A stretch of 64,000 nt of DNA, taken from RHKX01 sp963820055. Lineage in GTDB: Bacteria; Actinomycetota; Thermoleophilia; Solirubrobacterales; 70-9. The DNA is taken from the NCBI GenBank assembly GCA_963820055.1, contig CAWFYJ010000004.1, positions 496,001 to 560,000 of the forward strand. The letters run 5' to 3'. The position numbers and the translations under genes were made by a program. Each line of letters opens with the position of its first letter. Positions within the stretch are counted from its first letter, which is position 1. Below the pieces are notes generated by a model, which was not told the origin of the DNA, did not search any database, and was given only the letters and a program-made list of their open reading frames with translations. Below are positions 43,050 through 52,812 of the stretch, piece by piece.

Positions 43050-44030
43050 TCAGCGATTCTCGCGGGCGAGGCCGATGCCGCCGAGCAGCATCATCAGCCC
43101 GCCGACGCCGACGGCGAAGATGCCGGTGGAGGGCGAGCCGCCGTCGTCGATCGAGACGCCCTGCGGCGCGAAGTCGGGAGTCACGTCGAGACCGGCGGTG
43201 CCGGCGTAGACAGCGATCGCGAGGATCACCACGCCGAGGAGGACCGGGATCCAGGTCCGCTTGGTCTTCACGTAGGCCCAGGCGGCGATTGCAGCGCCGA
43301 GGACCGCGGCGGCGATCACGGCGATGCCGTAGCCGGCCGCGACCATCGTGTTGTCGGCGAGGTCGATCGGAGTGCCGTTGAGGTCGAGCTTCGCCTCAGG
43401 CAGGAAGGCTCCGACGATCGCGATGAGGGCGCCGAGGGCGCAGAGGATCACCGGGAAGGAACTGTCGGAGCGGGCGGCCGCCGGGCCTCCCGCGGCGGGC
43501 ATGGCGGCGGCGGTCGCCGTCGCGGCGGCGCCGGGGGGCGCCCCGGGAGGACCGCCGGCGTCGGTGGCTGGGTGCTGCTCGGTGCTCGCCGGGACCGCGG
43601 CGGCGGGATCGGCGACGGCCGGCTCAGCGGCGACTGGAGTCTCCGGTGTGTAGGGCTCGGGCGCTTGGGGCTCAGGCGTGGGCTCGGGCGTTTGGGGCTC
43701 AGGCGTGGGCTCGGCCGCGACGGGCTCAGCGGCGACGGGCTCCGCGATCGGCTCGGCGACCGCAGGCTCCTGCGCGGTGACGGGGTCCTGACTGACGACG
43801 GGTTCGGAGACGACAGCTTCCTGAGCGGCCTGCTGCTCCTGAGCCCCGGACGGGACGGCGGGTGCAGGCGGCTGGGCGGGACGCGTGTCGGGCCCCCAAC
43901 CCTCGCCGGTCCAATAGGCCTCCCAGCCGGGAGCGGTCGGGTGTGGGTACCACCCGGCGGGCACGGCGGGCTGGGGCGCCTGCTGCCCGGGATCGGCGCC
44001 CGGTTCTGAAGTTGAAGGATCCTCGGTCAT
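43050..44030 (-). CDS. DUF2510 domain membrane protein with Pro/Glu repeats
   Basis: About 326 residues from ATG 44030 (a start seven codons earlier is possible). The N-terminus holds the DUF2510 signature GWYPHPTAPGWEAYWTGEGW. A ~110-residue Pro/Glu/Ala region with imperfect EPTPEPQ and EPVAAEP repeats follows. Four membrane helices sit at about 195-320 (FPVILCALGALIAIVGAFL, GIAVIAAAVLGAAIAAW, IPVLLGVVILAIAV, GIFAVGVGGLMMLLGGIG). DUF2510 proteins are common and uncharacterised in actinobacteria. The DNA repeats could slip, so length may vary between strains. Confidence 0.75.
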   Translation of the reverse strand: MTEDPSTSEPGADPGQQAPQPAVPAGWYPHPTAPGWEAYWTGEGWGPDTRPAQPPAPAVPSGAQEQQAAQEAVVSEPVVSQDPVTAQEPAVAEPIAEPVAAEPVAAEPTPEPQTPEPTPEPQAPEPYTPETPVAAEPAVADPAAAVPASTEQHPATDAGGPPGAPPGAAATATAAAMPAAGGPAAARSDSSFPVILCALGALIAIVGAFLPEAKLDLNGTPIDLADNTMVAAGYGIAVIAAAVLGAAIAAWAYVKTKRTWIPVLLGVVILAIAVYAGTAGLDVTPDFAPQGVSIDDGGSPSTGIFAVGVGGLMMLLGGIGLARENR

Positions 44031-44156
44031 CAGCTCGCTGAAGCCTCGCATATCGGGCGGCGCATCGGCTGGCGAACCTGGTTTGGCGAAGCGACCTTCC
44101 TGGACGGCGACGCGGATCGCTCAAGCCCGGTGCGGTGGGCGTCGAACGGAGCGGGG

Positions 44157-44672
44157 ATGAGTTCTCGTCCCCAGCCGGTCCGGCGGCTCGCCTGCGTCGC
44201 TCTCGGTCTGGCCCTGACCGCAATCCTCCTGCTGCCGCTGACCGCGACGGCCGAGCCGCCGAGCGCCCACATGCGGGGCAGCATGGCGGTCGCTCCGAAG
44301 GCGGCGCCGAAGGTCGTCAAGAGGATGATTCGCGCCGGCAACAGGATCCGTCACAAGAAGTACAAGTGGGGCGGCGGCCACGGCGACTGGCAGGACAAGG
44401 GCTACGACTGCTCCGGCGCCGTCAGCTTCGTCCTCCACAAGGCCGGCCTCCTCGACTATCCGCTCACGTCGGGCAGCTTCATGAAGTGGGGATCGAAGCG
44501 GCGCGGCAAGTGGGTCTCGATCTACGCATCGAAGGAGCACGTCTACATGGTCGTCGCCGGGCTCCGCTTCGACACCTCCTACATCACCGACGGCGACAGG
44601 TCGGGCCCGGGCTGGTCGGAGTACCAGCGGCCCGCCAAGGGCTTCCGGACCCGTCACCCCTCGGGGCTCTAG
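44157..44672 (+). CDS. Secreted NlpC/P60-like peptidase
   Basis: A 171-residue exported protein. ATG 44157, with GGAGCGGGG upstream, gives a signal peptide (about 8-30). The core matches a minimal NlpC/P60 cysteine peptidase: KWGGGHG near 77, Cys85 in YDCSGAVSF and His128 in KEHVYMVVAGL. The third polar residue is not obvious. It would cut peptide stems of peptidoglycan. It lacks a wall-binding domain. Its end is 11 bases from the convergent HxlR gene. Confidence 0.82.
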   Translation: MSSRPQPVRRLACVALGLALTAILLLPLTATAEPPSAHMRGSMAVAPKAAPKVVKRMIRAGNRIRHKKYKWGGGHGDWQDKGYDCSGAVSFVLHKAGLLDYPLTSGSFMKWGSKRRGKWVSIYASKEHVYMVVAGLRFDTSYITDGDRSGPGWSEYQRPAKGFRTRHPSGL

Positions 44673-44683
44673 GGCAGCGAGCT

Positions 44684-45340
44684 CTAGGCCGGCTCGAGCC
44701 GGCGCCCGCCCGACCGCTCGAACGCGGCGGCCAGGGCTGCGAACAGCGGCGCCGTAGCGGGGTCTTCTGCCTGACGATCGCCGGAGACGGTCTCGACGTA
44801 GGTCCGAAGCTCGGCGCTGACCTCCCCGTCGGCATCCTCAGTGGCGCCGTGGCGGACCCGGGCGACCCCGTCCGCTACCCGGACCGTGAAGCGGTCGTCG
44901 CCGATCGCGAAGTTGAAGGCCCGCCCATCGAGTCCGGCCAGGTCCTCGGGGGTTGCGCCGGCGGCGAGAGTCGACGTCAGCCACGACGGCCGCGTCTCCC
45001 AGCCCTGCGCGATCTCGGTCTCGGGATCGAGGAGGCCGAAGCCCCAGAGCGCCAGTGACTCCATCGTCGGCCGGAGCTCCTCCCCGCGCGCGGTCAGCGC
45101 GTAGGCCTCGACCGACGCCGGCGCCGGAAGCTCGACACGCTCGGCGATCCCCGCCTCGGCCAGCGCTTTGAGACGGGCGCTCAGCAGGTTCGCGCTGATG
45201 CCGGGCAGAGTGTCCTTGAGGACGCCGAAGCGCTTCGGGCCGAGCATCAACTCGCGGACGATCAGCAGCGTCCAGCGCTCGCCGATCAGGTCGAGCGCCT
45301 TCGCGACTCCGCAGATCTGCCGGTAGCTCCGCTGTGCCAT
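44684..45340 (-). CDS. HxlR-family transcriptional regulator
   Basis: A 218-residue regulator. The winged helix domain (CGVAKALDLIGERWTLLIVR, then LPGISANLLSARLKALAEAG, about 8-80) is HxlR type, including the conserved early Cys10. The C-terminal ~120 residues form an SCP2-like or sterol-carrier-type ligand domain (FTVRVADGVARVRHG). It is divergent from an MFS drug exporter and probably represses it. ATG 45340 has a -10 box eight bases upstream and an operator-like palindrome between the genes. Confidence 0.88.
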   Translation of the reverse strand: MAQRSYRQICGVAKALDLIGERWTLLIVRELMLGPKRFGVLKDTLPGISANLLSARLKALAEAGIAERVELPAPASVEAYALTARGEELRPTMESLALWGFGLLDPETEIAQGWETRPSWLTSTLAAGATPEDLAGLDGRAFNFAIGDDRFTVRVADGVARVRHGATEDADGEVSAELRTYVETVSGDRQAEDPATAPLFAALAAAFERSGGRRLEPA

Positions 45341-45348
45341 CGCTACCG

Positions 45349-45354
45349 AGTTTA
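45349..45354 (-). promoter_or_regulatory. -10 box for the HxlR gene
   Basis: TAAACT on the minus strand, 8 nt before ATG 45340; the shared operator lies immediately beyond it. Confidence 0.4.
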
Positions 45355-45358
45355 GCGC

Positions 45359-45375
45359 GTTATCGGATTGATAAC
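45359..45375. promoter_or_regulatory. Palindromic operator between HxlR and MFS genes
   Basis: gttatc (45359-45364) and gataac (45370-45375) are perfect arms around a 5-base spacer, lying between the two divergent start sites. This is the expected place for the regulator to bind. Confidence 0.55.
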
Positions 45376-45394
45376 CAGCCACTATCTGTTTTTG

Positions 45395-45400
45395 TACTAT
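45395..45400 (+). promoter_or_regulatory. -10 box of the MFS gene
   Basis: TACTAT, about 41 bases before ATG 45442, giving a normal leader that includes the ribosome binding site GAGGAGAAG. A TTGATA at 45368-45373 is 21 bases upstream, longer than optimal, and overlaps the operator. Confidence 0.45.
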
Positions 45401-45441
45401 GCTGCCCATCACGTCATGAACCGACCGAGGAGAAGTCCCAG

Positions 45442-46980
45442 ATGAGAAGAGGCCCCGCCCTCGCCGTCCTGCTGCTGTGCGCGTTCGCCGTGAACGTCGA
45501 CACGACGATCGTCAACGTCGCCCTGCCGACGCTCTCGACCGCCCTCGACGCTTCGACCCGCGACCTGCAGTGGATCGTCGACGCGTACACCCTCGTGTTC
45601 GCGGCGCTCGTCCTCGCCGCCGGCGGCCTCGGAGACCGCTTCGGCCGCAAGCGGCTCCTCCTGATCGGCCTCGCCATCTACTTCGCAGGCAACGGCGCCG
45701 CCGCGCTCGCCGACACGAGCGGCGCCCTGATCGGCTGGCGGGCCGTGATGGGGCTCGGCGCAGCGATCATCTTCCCGGCGACGCTCTCCACGATCGTCCA
45801 CCTCTTCCCCGAGCGCGACCAGCGCGCCAAGGCGATCGGGCTCTGGGGCGCGGTCACCGGGATCTCGGTCGCGCTCGGGCCGATCGTCGGCGGGGCGCTG
45901 CTCGAGTCGAGCGGCTGGGAGGCGGCCTTCTGGCTGAAGCTGCCGATCGCCGCCCTCGCCTTCGTCCTCGTCCTCGCGGTCGTCCCCGAGTCGGGCGATC
46001 CGGCCAGGCCGCGCGTCGACAAGGTCGGGCTCGCTCTCTCGACGATCGGCGTGTTCGCCCTCGTCTTCACGATCATCGAGGCGCCCGAGTACGGGTGGCT
46101 GGCCGCGCGCTCGCTGGCCGGGTTTGCGATCGCGGTCTTCGCCCTCGCCGGCTTCGTCGCCTACGAGGCCCGGGCGAAGTTCCCGCTCCTCGACGTCCGC
46201 CTGTTCCGGAACGCCCGCTTCAGCGCCGCATCGGTCGCGATCACGTTCTCGTTCTTCGCTCTCTTCGGGTTCATCTTCCTGATCACCCAGTACTTCCAGG
46301 TGCTGCGCGACTACGGCGCTTTCGAGACCGGGCTGCGGCTGCTGCCGGTCGCGCTCTCGACCGGAACGGCCGCGGTCGTCGGGACGATCCTCGCCGTCCG
46401 GATCGGCAACAAGGTCGTGGTCGCGACCGGCCTTGCCCTCGGCGCCGTGATGTTCGCCTGGACGTCGCAGGTGAACGACTCGACCTCGTACCTCGAGATC
46501 GCCGCGCAGATGGTCGTCCTCGGCACCGCGATGGGTTTCACCTCGGCGCCGGCGACCGAGTCGATAATGGGCGCCGTCCCCGACGCCAACGCCGGCGTCG
46601 GCTCCGGCGTCAACGACACCACCCGCGAGCTCGGCGGCACGCTCGGCGTCGCCGTCATCGGCTCGGTGTTCGCCTCGCTCTACACGGCCGGGTTCGACTC
46701 GGCGCCGAGCGGCCTGCCATCCGGCCCGGCCTCGGACTCGATCGGCGCCGCGTTCGCGATCGCCGACCAGATCGGAGGCGCCGCCGGCTCGGCGCTCCGC
46801 GAGGTCGCGTCCGCCGGCTTCTACGACGGCCTCGCCGCAGGCTGCCTCGTCGCCGCCGGCGTCTGCGCGGTCGGCTCTGTATTCGTCGCCGCCCTCCTCC
46901 CTTCGCGGCCGGCCGACGAGCCGGTGGCCGAGCCCGAAGGCCCGGCGCCGACAGGCGCGGTCGCGCTGAACGAAGCCTGA
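45442..46980 (+). CDS. MFS transporter, DHA2 (EmrB/QacA) family
   Basis: A 512-residue drug/proton antiporter with about fourteen helices. Family marks: NVDTTIVNVALPTL in helix 1 (motif D), GGLGDRFGRKRLLL in the 2-3 loop (motif A) and GPIVGGALLESSGWEAAFWL (motif C). ATG 45442 is preceded by GAGGAGAAG; the longer frame is antisense to the regulator. Likely induced when the HxlR protein senses a ligand, possibly a quinone or aldehyde (family knowledge, not shown here). The substrate is unknown. Confidence 0.92.
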   Translation: MRRGPALAVLLLCAFAVNVDTTIVNVALPTLSTALDASTRDLQWIVDAYTLVFAALVLAAGGLGDRFGRKRLLLIGLAIYFAGNGAAALADTSGALIGWRAVMGLGAAIIFPATLSTIVHLFPERDQRAKAIGLWGAVTGISVALGPIVGGALLESSGWEAAFWLKLPIAALAFVLVLAVVPESGDPARPRVDKVGLALSTIGVFALVFTIIEAPEYGWLAARSLAGFAIAVFALAGFVAYEARAKFPLLDVRLFRNARFSAASVAITFSFFALFGFIFLITQYFQVLRDYGAFETGLRLLPVALSTGTAAVVGTILAVRIGNKVVVATGLALGAVMFAWTSQVNDSTSYLEIAAQMVVLGTAMGFTSAPATESIMGAVPDANAGVGSGVNDTTRELGGTLGVAVIGSVFASLYTAGFDSAPSGLPSGPASDSIGAAFAIADQIGGAAGSALREVASAGFYDGLAAGCLVAAGVCAVGSVFVAALLPSRPADEPVAEPEGPAPTGAVALNEA

Positions 46981-47021
46981 CCTCCGTGTCGTAGGCACAC
47001 AGCGCCGGTGTCCTCCCGGAG

Positions 47022-47027
47022 TAGGCT
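47022..47027 (+). promoter_or_regulatory. -10 box for leaderless start at 47035
   Basis: TAGGCT, 7 nt before GTG 47035. It favours that start over GTG 47008. Confidence 0.4.
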
Positions 47028-47034
47028 CGAGTCC

Positions 47035-48605
<1,571 letters not shown>

Positions 48606-48611
48606 GCGTAA

Positions 48612-48656
48612 TGTCAAGCAAACTTGACAGACCGCCGAAGTCAAGCTAGCTTTACA
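48612..48656 (+). promoter_or_regulatory. Promoter and twin operators of the XRE gene
   Basis: Operator 1 is a perfect 7-4-7 palindrome, tgtcaag caaa cttgaca (48612-48629). Operator 2, agtcaag ctag ctttaca (48639-48656), is the same with two mismatches. The -35 TTGACA (48624-48629) lies inside operator 1; the -10 TAGCTT (48647-48652) inside operator 2; the spacing is 17 bases. The predicted transcription start is at 48659-48662, at the ATG. Confidence 0.75.
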
Positions 48657-48661
48657 TCGTC

Positions 48662-48859
48662 ATGAAGAACGAAGTGCGCGCGTTGCGCAAGGGCGAAGGG
48701 CTGTCGCAGGGGGAGCTCGCCGAAGCGGTCGGCGTCTCCAGGCAGACGATCAACTCGATCGAGCAGGAGCGATACACGCCCTCGCTGCCCCTTGCTATCG
48801 GCCTCGCGCGCCACTTCTCGAAAACTGTGGAAGAGGTGTTCGATGCAGACGGGAACTGA
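48662..48859 (+). CDS. Small XRE-family transcriptional regulator
   Basis: A 65-residue protein that is almost only a helix-turn-helix: VRALRKGEGLSQGELAEAV, then GVSRQTINSIEQERYTPSL. It belongs to the short XRE type often paired with a membrane protein. Two copies of a palindrome cover its own promoter, so it probably represses itself and the gene downstream. ATG 48662 is at the predicted transcription start, implying leaderless translation. It overlaps the membrane protein gene by 17 bases. Confidence 0.9.
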   Translation: MKNEVRALRKGEGLSQGELAEAVGVSRQTINSIEQERYTPSLPLAIGLARHFSKTVEEVFDADGN

Positions 48860-49259
48860 GAATCGAGCCGGCGGGACCTCCCCCTGGCGAAGCAGATGGT
48901 GGATGCCGACCTGGTGCCTGCTGCTCGGCGGCGTGTTACTGATCGGCTCCGCGATCGGCGGCCGGACGACCGACGGCCTGATCCTCGCGGCGATCTTCGT
49001 CGTCGCGGCGGTGGGCTTCTATCTCGCCGAGCGCAGCGACAGCCTGCGCGGCTTCGGCGGGGCCGGCGGCGACGAGCGCTTCGCGAGCATCGGCCTCAGG
49101 TCGATGGCGAACGCGGGCACCGCGATGGCGATCGCCGTGGTCGTCGCCTGGATCGTCGAGCTCGCCCAGGGCGACGACGGCGCAACCTACTCGTGGATCC
49201 TCGCGATCGGGGCCGTCGCCTACCTCGGCACGATGGAGTACCTGCGCCGCAACGGCTGA
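48843..49259 (+). CDS. Membrane protein paired with XRE regulator
   Basis: A 138-residue protein with about four helices (near 22-40, 44-62, 90-108, 115-133) and a short loop RSDSLRGFGGAGGDER between the halves. Layout and position fit DUF2178-like proteins encoded downstream of small XRE regulators. Function unknown. ATG 48843 lies inside the end of the XRE gene, which implies coupling. It may sense or respond to an envelope signal together with the regulator (inference). Confidence 0.75.
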   Translation: MQTGTENRAGGTSPWRSRWWMPTWCLLLGGVLLIGSAIGGRTTDGLILAAIFVVAAVGFYLAERSDSLRGFGGAGGDERFASIGLRSMANAGTAMAIAVVVAWIVELAQGDDGATYSWILAIGAVAYLGTMEYLRRNG

Positions 49260-49284
49260 GGCCGGCCGGTCGAGCGCGGGCGGG

Positions 49285-50055
49285 TCAGGCGGGGACGGTA
49301 CCGCGGGCGAACCACGCGGTCGCGTCGAGCGAGAACGGGCCGTCGGAGAGTTCGCGGCGGCACGCCTCGCGGACGACCTCCTGCTCCTCGGCGTCCAGCT
49401 TCGCCAGCGCGCCGCCGGCCGGGCCGACGCCGAGGGTGAACGGCACCCAGAAGTCGTCGAAGCTCGTGTAGTCGGCGGCGACCGTCAGCGAGTCGTCGAC
49501 GACGTCCTCGAGACCGGCGTCGCGGAAGAGGGTTGCGATGTCACCGCGGGTCGTGCCGGGCGTCGGTTCGCCGCGCTTGACGCTCGGCTTGGTCTCGCGG
49601 ATCGCGGTCCAGAAGATGTCCAGCATCCTCATGCCGCCCTCGTCGAAGTCCCACATGCAGGAGGCGAGTGTCCCGCCCGGCCGCGTGACCCGCACCATCT
49701 CGCCGACGCCGGCCGCCGGGTCGTCCATGAACGCGATCACCAGACACGAGAGCGCGGCGTCGAAGCTGTCGTCGTCCCAGGGCAGTTGCTCAGCGTCACC
49801 TTGGCGCACGTCGGCGCCGGGGTTGCGCCGAGCGCACTCGGCGACGAACTGCTCGGCGGGATCGATCGCCGCGACCCGCTCAGCCCCGACTCGCCGCACC
49901 AGGTCGTTCGTCAGCGCGCCCGGTCCGCAGCCGACGTCGAGGACGCGATCGGTCTCACCGATATCCGCGGCGTCGGCGAGCGCAACGGCCAGCCGCTCCG
50001 AGTAGCGGCCCATGAAGCGGTCGTAGTGCTCGGCGGGTGCGTCGAAGAGGCTCAC
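49285..50055 (-). CDS. Class I SAM-dependent methyltransferase
   Basis: A 256-residue methyltransferase of the UbiE/Methyltransf_11 type. Motif I is VLDVGCGPG (38-46), motif II includes AIDPAEQFV near 64, and motif post-I FDAALSCLVIAFM near 98; motif III is VTRPGGTLA near 124. It lacks targeting sequences. The substrate is unknown. GTG 50055 is preceded by CGGA. A strong hairpin lies 33 bases upstream, separating it from the mug gene. Confidence 0.88.
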   Translation of the reverse strand: MSLFDAPAEHYDRFMGRYSERLAVALADAADIGETDRVLDVGCGPGALTNDLVRRVGAERVAAIDPAEQFVAECARRNPGADVRQGDAEQLPWDDDSFDAALSCLVIAFMDDPAAGVGEMVRVTRPGGTLASCMWDFDEGGMRMLDIFWTAIRETKPSVKRGEPTPGTTRGDIATLFRDAGLEDVVDDSLTVAADYTSFDDFWVPFTLGVGPAGGALAKLDAEEQEVVREACRRELSDGPFSLDATAWFARGTVPA

Positions 50056-50087
50056 TCCGACCAGTCTCCCACCCCGCCTCCGCGAGA

Positions 50088-50122
50088 TGTCAGAAACGTC
50101 CCACCACGGGACGTTTCTGACA
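50088..50122. terminator. 15-bp perfect hairpin between mug and methyltransferase genes
   Basis: tgtcagaaacgtccc (50088-50102) and gggacgtttctgaca (50108-50122) pair perfectly around accac. It follows the mug stop in the minus direction. No T-tract; it could be a terminator or a dispersed palindrome. Confidence 0.55.
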
Positions 50123-50169
50123 CTTCGTAAGTGATCCCGGCCCGAGTGGGGTCGCCGGTGGGCGACCGC

Positions 50170-50706
50170 TCACGCGGCACCCCTCGCGGCAGCGACGAGG
50201 TCGGCGAGCTCCTGCCAGCGCCCGACGTCCCACCAGCGGGTCGCGGCGCCGGAGGGCGAGGGCAGGACGAACACAGCCGCGCCGCCGAACTGCTGCTCGT
50301 GGACGCCGTAGCCGACCGCTTCGAGACCGAGAGAATGCTTCGCCGCGTGCTTGCTCGTGAACGCGATCCAGGCCGGAGCCGCCGCCGCGATCTTCGCCCG
50401 CAACGCCTCGGGATCGAAGCCGCCGAGCCCGATCTCCGCGTCCGAACCGGAGCGCGTTTTGCAGAGGTCGCTCAGGCCGATGCCGTGCTCCAAGACCTGC
50501 GGGTAATCCTCGGGCTCGAATCGCCGCGGCGTCAATCCGACCGCGGCGAGCGTCGGCCAGAACTTGTTGCCCGGTCCCGCGTAGTACGCGCGCCGCCGTG
50601 CCGACGCAGCCCCCAGCGCCGTGCCGCAGAACACCACAGCCAGCCCCGGCTCGAGCACGTCCTCGACGATGGCTTCTCCCCCCACGGGCCTCATATCGGC
50701 AGGCAT
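50170..50706 (-). CDS. mug: G/U mismatch-specific DNA glycosylase (MUG family)
   Basis: A 178-residue uracil-DNA glycosylase of family 2. It opens with a beta strand ending VVFCGTALG in place of the classical GINPG, followed by YYAGPGNKFWPTLAAVG, which is typical of Mug. The second active-site motif is VLPSPSGAA near 149, the Mug NPSG variant. It removes uracil or 3,N4-ethenocytosine mispaired with G. ATG 50706 is used; ATG 50694 is possible. The divergent VOC gene starts 40 bases away. Confidence 0.88.
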   Translation of the reverse strand: MPADMRPVGGEAIVEDVLEPGLAVVFCGTALGAASARRRAYYAGPGNKFWPTLAAVGLTPRRFEPEDYPQVLEHGIGLSDLCKTRSGSDAEIGLGGFDPEALRAKIAAAAPAWIAFTSKHAAKHSLGLEAVGYGVHEQQFGGAAVFVLPSPSGAATRWWDVGRWQELADLVAAARGAA

Positions 50707-50732
50707 CCCGCAATCTGAAACGCAGGCTTCCC

Positions 50733-50738
50733 TAGCAT
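50733..50738 (+). promoter_or_regulatory. -10 box for leaderless start at 50746
   Basis: TAGCAT, 7 nt before ATG 50746. Confidence 0.4.
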
Positions 50739-50745
50739 CGGGCTC

Positions 50746-51183
50746 ATGGCCGTCGAGCGAATGGACCACGTCGGGATCATCGTCGACGACCTCGCCGCCG
50801 CGACCACCTTCTTCACCGAGCTCGGCCTCGAGGTCGGCAGCGAGATGAGCATCGAAGGCGAGCCGGTCGACCGCATCATCGGCCTAGAGGGCGTCAGCAA
50901 CAAAGTGGCGATGGTGAAGACGCCCGACGGCCGGCAATGCCTCGAGCTGATCGAGTTCCTCGTGCCCCCGAGCGAGCCCGGCGACCCGGGCGCCCCGGCC
51001 AACACTCTCGGCCTCCGCCACGTCACGTTCGCCGTCGACGACCTCGAGGACACGCTCGCTCGCCTCCGACCCCACGGCGCCGAGCTCGTCGGCGAGGTCG
51101 TGCGCTACGGCAACAGCTACGTCCTCGCCTACATCCGCGGCCCGGCGGGGATCATCGTCGAGCTCGCCGAGAAGATCAGCTGA
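50746..51183 (+). CDS. VOC-family (glyoxalase/epimerase-like) protein
   Basis: A 145-residue protein with two beta-alpha-beta-beta-beta units. Candidate metal ligands are His8 (MDHVGIIVDDL), Glu66 (CLELIEF), His90 (LRHVTFAVDDL) and the C-terminal Glu140 (IIVELAEKI). The order and spacing resemble methylmalonyl-CoA epimerase and glyoxalase I. The reaction is uncertain without partners nearby. It lies head-to-head with mug and converges on a DUF4386 gene. Confidence 0.85.
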   Translation: MAVERMDHVGIIVDDLAAATTFFTELGLEVGSEMSIEGEPVDRIIGLEGVSNKVAMVKTPDGRQCLELIEFLVPPSEPGDPGAPANTLGLRHVTFAVDDLEDTLARLRPHGAELVGEVVRYGNSYVLAYIRGPAGIIVELAEKIS

Positions 51184-51196
51184 CCGAACAGCGGGC

Positions 51197-51928
51197 CTAC
51201 GTTCTCGCGGATTCGGCCAGAACAGGCGACGGCCGAAAGCCCTTGACGATCAGGTAGATCGCGAAGGACGCCTCGAACGCGGCCTCGGGCAGCGTGAAGA
51301 GCGCATGCAGCCCGTCCTGCTCATAGACCCCGAACAGGACCGCAATCGAGGACAGGAAGATCAGCGGGCCGCCGACGACGCCCAGCATCGCCAGTCGCGG
51401 CGGCATCAACCCGGTCCGGTACATCATCCAGCCGAGCAGGATGCCGTTGACGCCGACGCAGAAGCCGGGTCCGAGCAGGAACGTCCAGTCGTGGATCGCG
51501 ACGAGGGAGCGGCCCGCGATCTCCAGCGAATCCGCATTCGAGCCGATCGTCGCGGCGAGGTCGTCGCGCAACGTGAGCACCGAGAGCAGGCTGATCGCGC
51601 CGATCCCGATGATCGTCGACTCGATCGTGCGCGCGGCGACGTAGCTGAGCGCCAGGGTCTCGCTGTAGCGCTTGAGGAGCGGGAACATCACGACCGCCGT
51701 GCCGACGTTCCCAATCATCAGTAGGAATTCCATCAGCGCGCCGAAGGTGACCCGCCCGTCCTCCCCGGACCCGAGGATGTAGCTCGTGTCGTCGAGCACC
51801 GGCGTGTAGAGGATCAGCGCAGCGAGGATCGACGTGACGAACGTCGAGGCCATCAGCCAGCCGGCGAGCCGCGCCCGCCGTCGTTGCTCCGGCGTCTGTT
51901 CGGTGGCTTCGTATCCGTTCCGTTCCAT
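51197..51928 (-). CDS. DUF4386 membrane protein
   Basis: A 243-residue membrane protein with six helices; RARLAGWLMASTFVTSIL near 16 and LLKRYSETLALSYVAARTIE near 88 match DUF4386. The function of the family is unknown. ATG 51928 has GGGAG at five bases; an ATG just upstream (51931) is too close to it. It is about 38 bases from the next upstream gene in the same direction and may be the last gene of the TetR-controlled unit. Confidence 0.85.
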   Translation of the reverse strand: MERNGYEATEQTPEQRRRARLAGWLMASTFVTSILAALILYTPVLDDTSYILGSGEDGRVTFGALMEFLLMIGNVGTAVVMFPLLKRYSETLALSYVAARTIESTIIGIGAISLLSVLTLRDDLAATIGSNADSLEIAGRSLVAIHDWTFLLGPGFCVGVNGILLGWMMYRTGLMPPRLAMLGVVGGPLIFLSSIAVLFGVYEQDGLHALFTLPEAAFEASFAIYLIVKGFRPSPVLAESART

Positions 51929-51966
51929 CATTTCTCCCTTTTCACTTCGGTGGTTGATCTTCCTCG

Positions 51967-52812
51967 CTATCGCGCGCTCGCGCCGGCGAGCAACAGTTCT
52001 CGCGTGGCGACCAGCCCCGCGGTGTGGCCGCTGCCGATCGCGATCGCGACCTGTTGAGGCGCCACCGCCAGATCGCCGGCCGCGTAGACCCCGGGAACGC
52101 TCGTGCGCATCTCGGAGTCGACCGCGACGAATCCGTCATCGGTGAGGCGCAGGCCGAGTTCCTCGGCGATGCGGCCGCGGCGGCGAAGCGGCGCGTGGAC
52201 GAGGACCGCGTCGCACTCGATCTCGGATCCGTCGTGCCGTACCAGTGCCTCGAGCGAGCCTCCCTCGGCCCTGGCCGAGGCGATCTTCCTCGGCTCGACC
52301 CTCACGACGTCGTCCGTCCAACCGGCGATCAGGGCCGCGAACCTATCCGCGAACTCACCCTCGGCATAAACAGCGACGCGCCGGTCCCGAACGTCCCATC
52401 CATGGCAGAAGGGGCAGTGGAACACCGCGTCACCCCACAGCTCGGCGAAGCCCGGAACATCGGGCACTTCGTAGTCCATGCCCGTGGCGAGAACGATCGA
52501 CCTGCTGTCGATCGTCTCGCCGCCGTCGAGAGCAACTACGAAGCCGCCGTTATCGGCTCGCACCTCGGTCGCCTCGCCGTCACGGATTTCGACGCTCTCG
52601 TAGGCGAGCACCTGGGAGCGGCCGAGCTCATAGAGGTCCGCTGGAGCCGTTCCGTCCAAGCCCAGCAGCCCGCCGACGTGAGGGGCCGCGCGGTTGCTCT
52701 GTCCTCCAGTGTCGAGCACGAGCACCCGGCGCCGGGCACGTCCCAGGACGAGCGCGGCGCTGAGGCCGGCCGCCCCGCCGCCGATGACGACGCTGTCGTA
52801 GGCCGTGCTCAT
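51967..52812 (-). CDS. FAD-dependent pyridine nucleotide-disulfide oxidoreductase (thioredoxin-reductase-like)
   Basis: A 281-residue TrxR-fold flavoprotein. FAD loop VVIGGGAAGLSAAL (8-21), redox pair CPFC (Cys133, Cys136) in the segment HCPFCHGWD, NADPH domain, and the late GVYAAGDLAVAPQQVAIA. It is about 30 residues shorter than true TrxB, like the actinobacterial NAD(P)/FAD-dependent family. It would pass electrons from NADPH to a dithiol partner, not seen here. ATG 52812 overlaps the stop of the 77-residue membrane protein gene (ATGA). Under likely TetR control. Confidence 0.88.
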   Translation of the reverse strand: MSTAYDSVVIGGGAAGLSAALVLGRARRRVLVLDTGGQSNRAAPHVGGLLGLDGTAPADLYELGRSQVLAYESVEIRDGEATEVRADNGGFVVALDGGETIDSRSIVLATGMDYEVPDVPGFAELWGDAVFHCPFCHGWDVRDRRVAVYAEGEFADRFAALIAGWTDDVVRVEPRKIASARAEGGSLEALVRHDGSEIECDAVLVHAPLRRRGRIAEELGLRLTDDGFVAVDSEMRTSVPGVYAAGDLAVAPQQVAIAIGSGHTAGLVATRELLLAGASAR

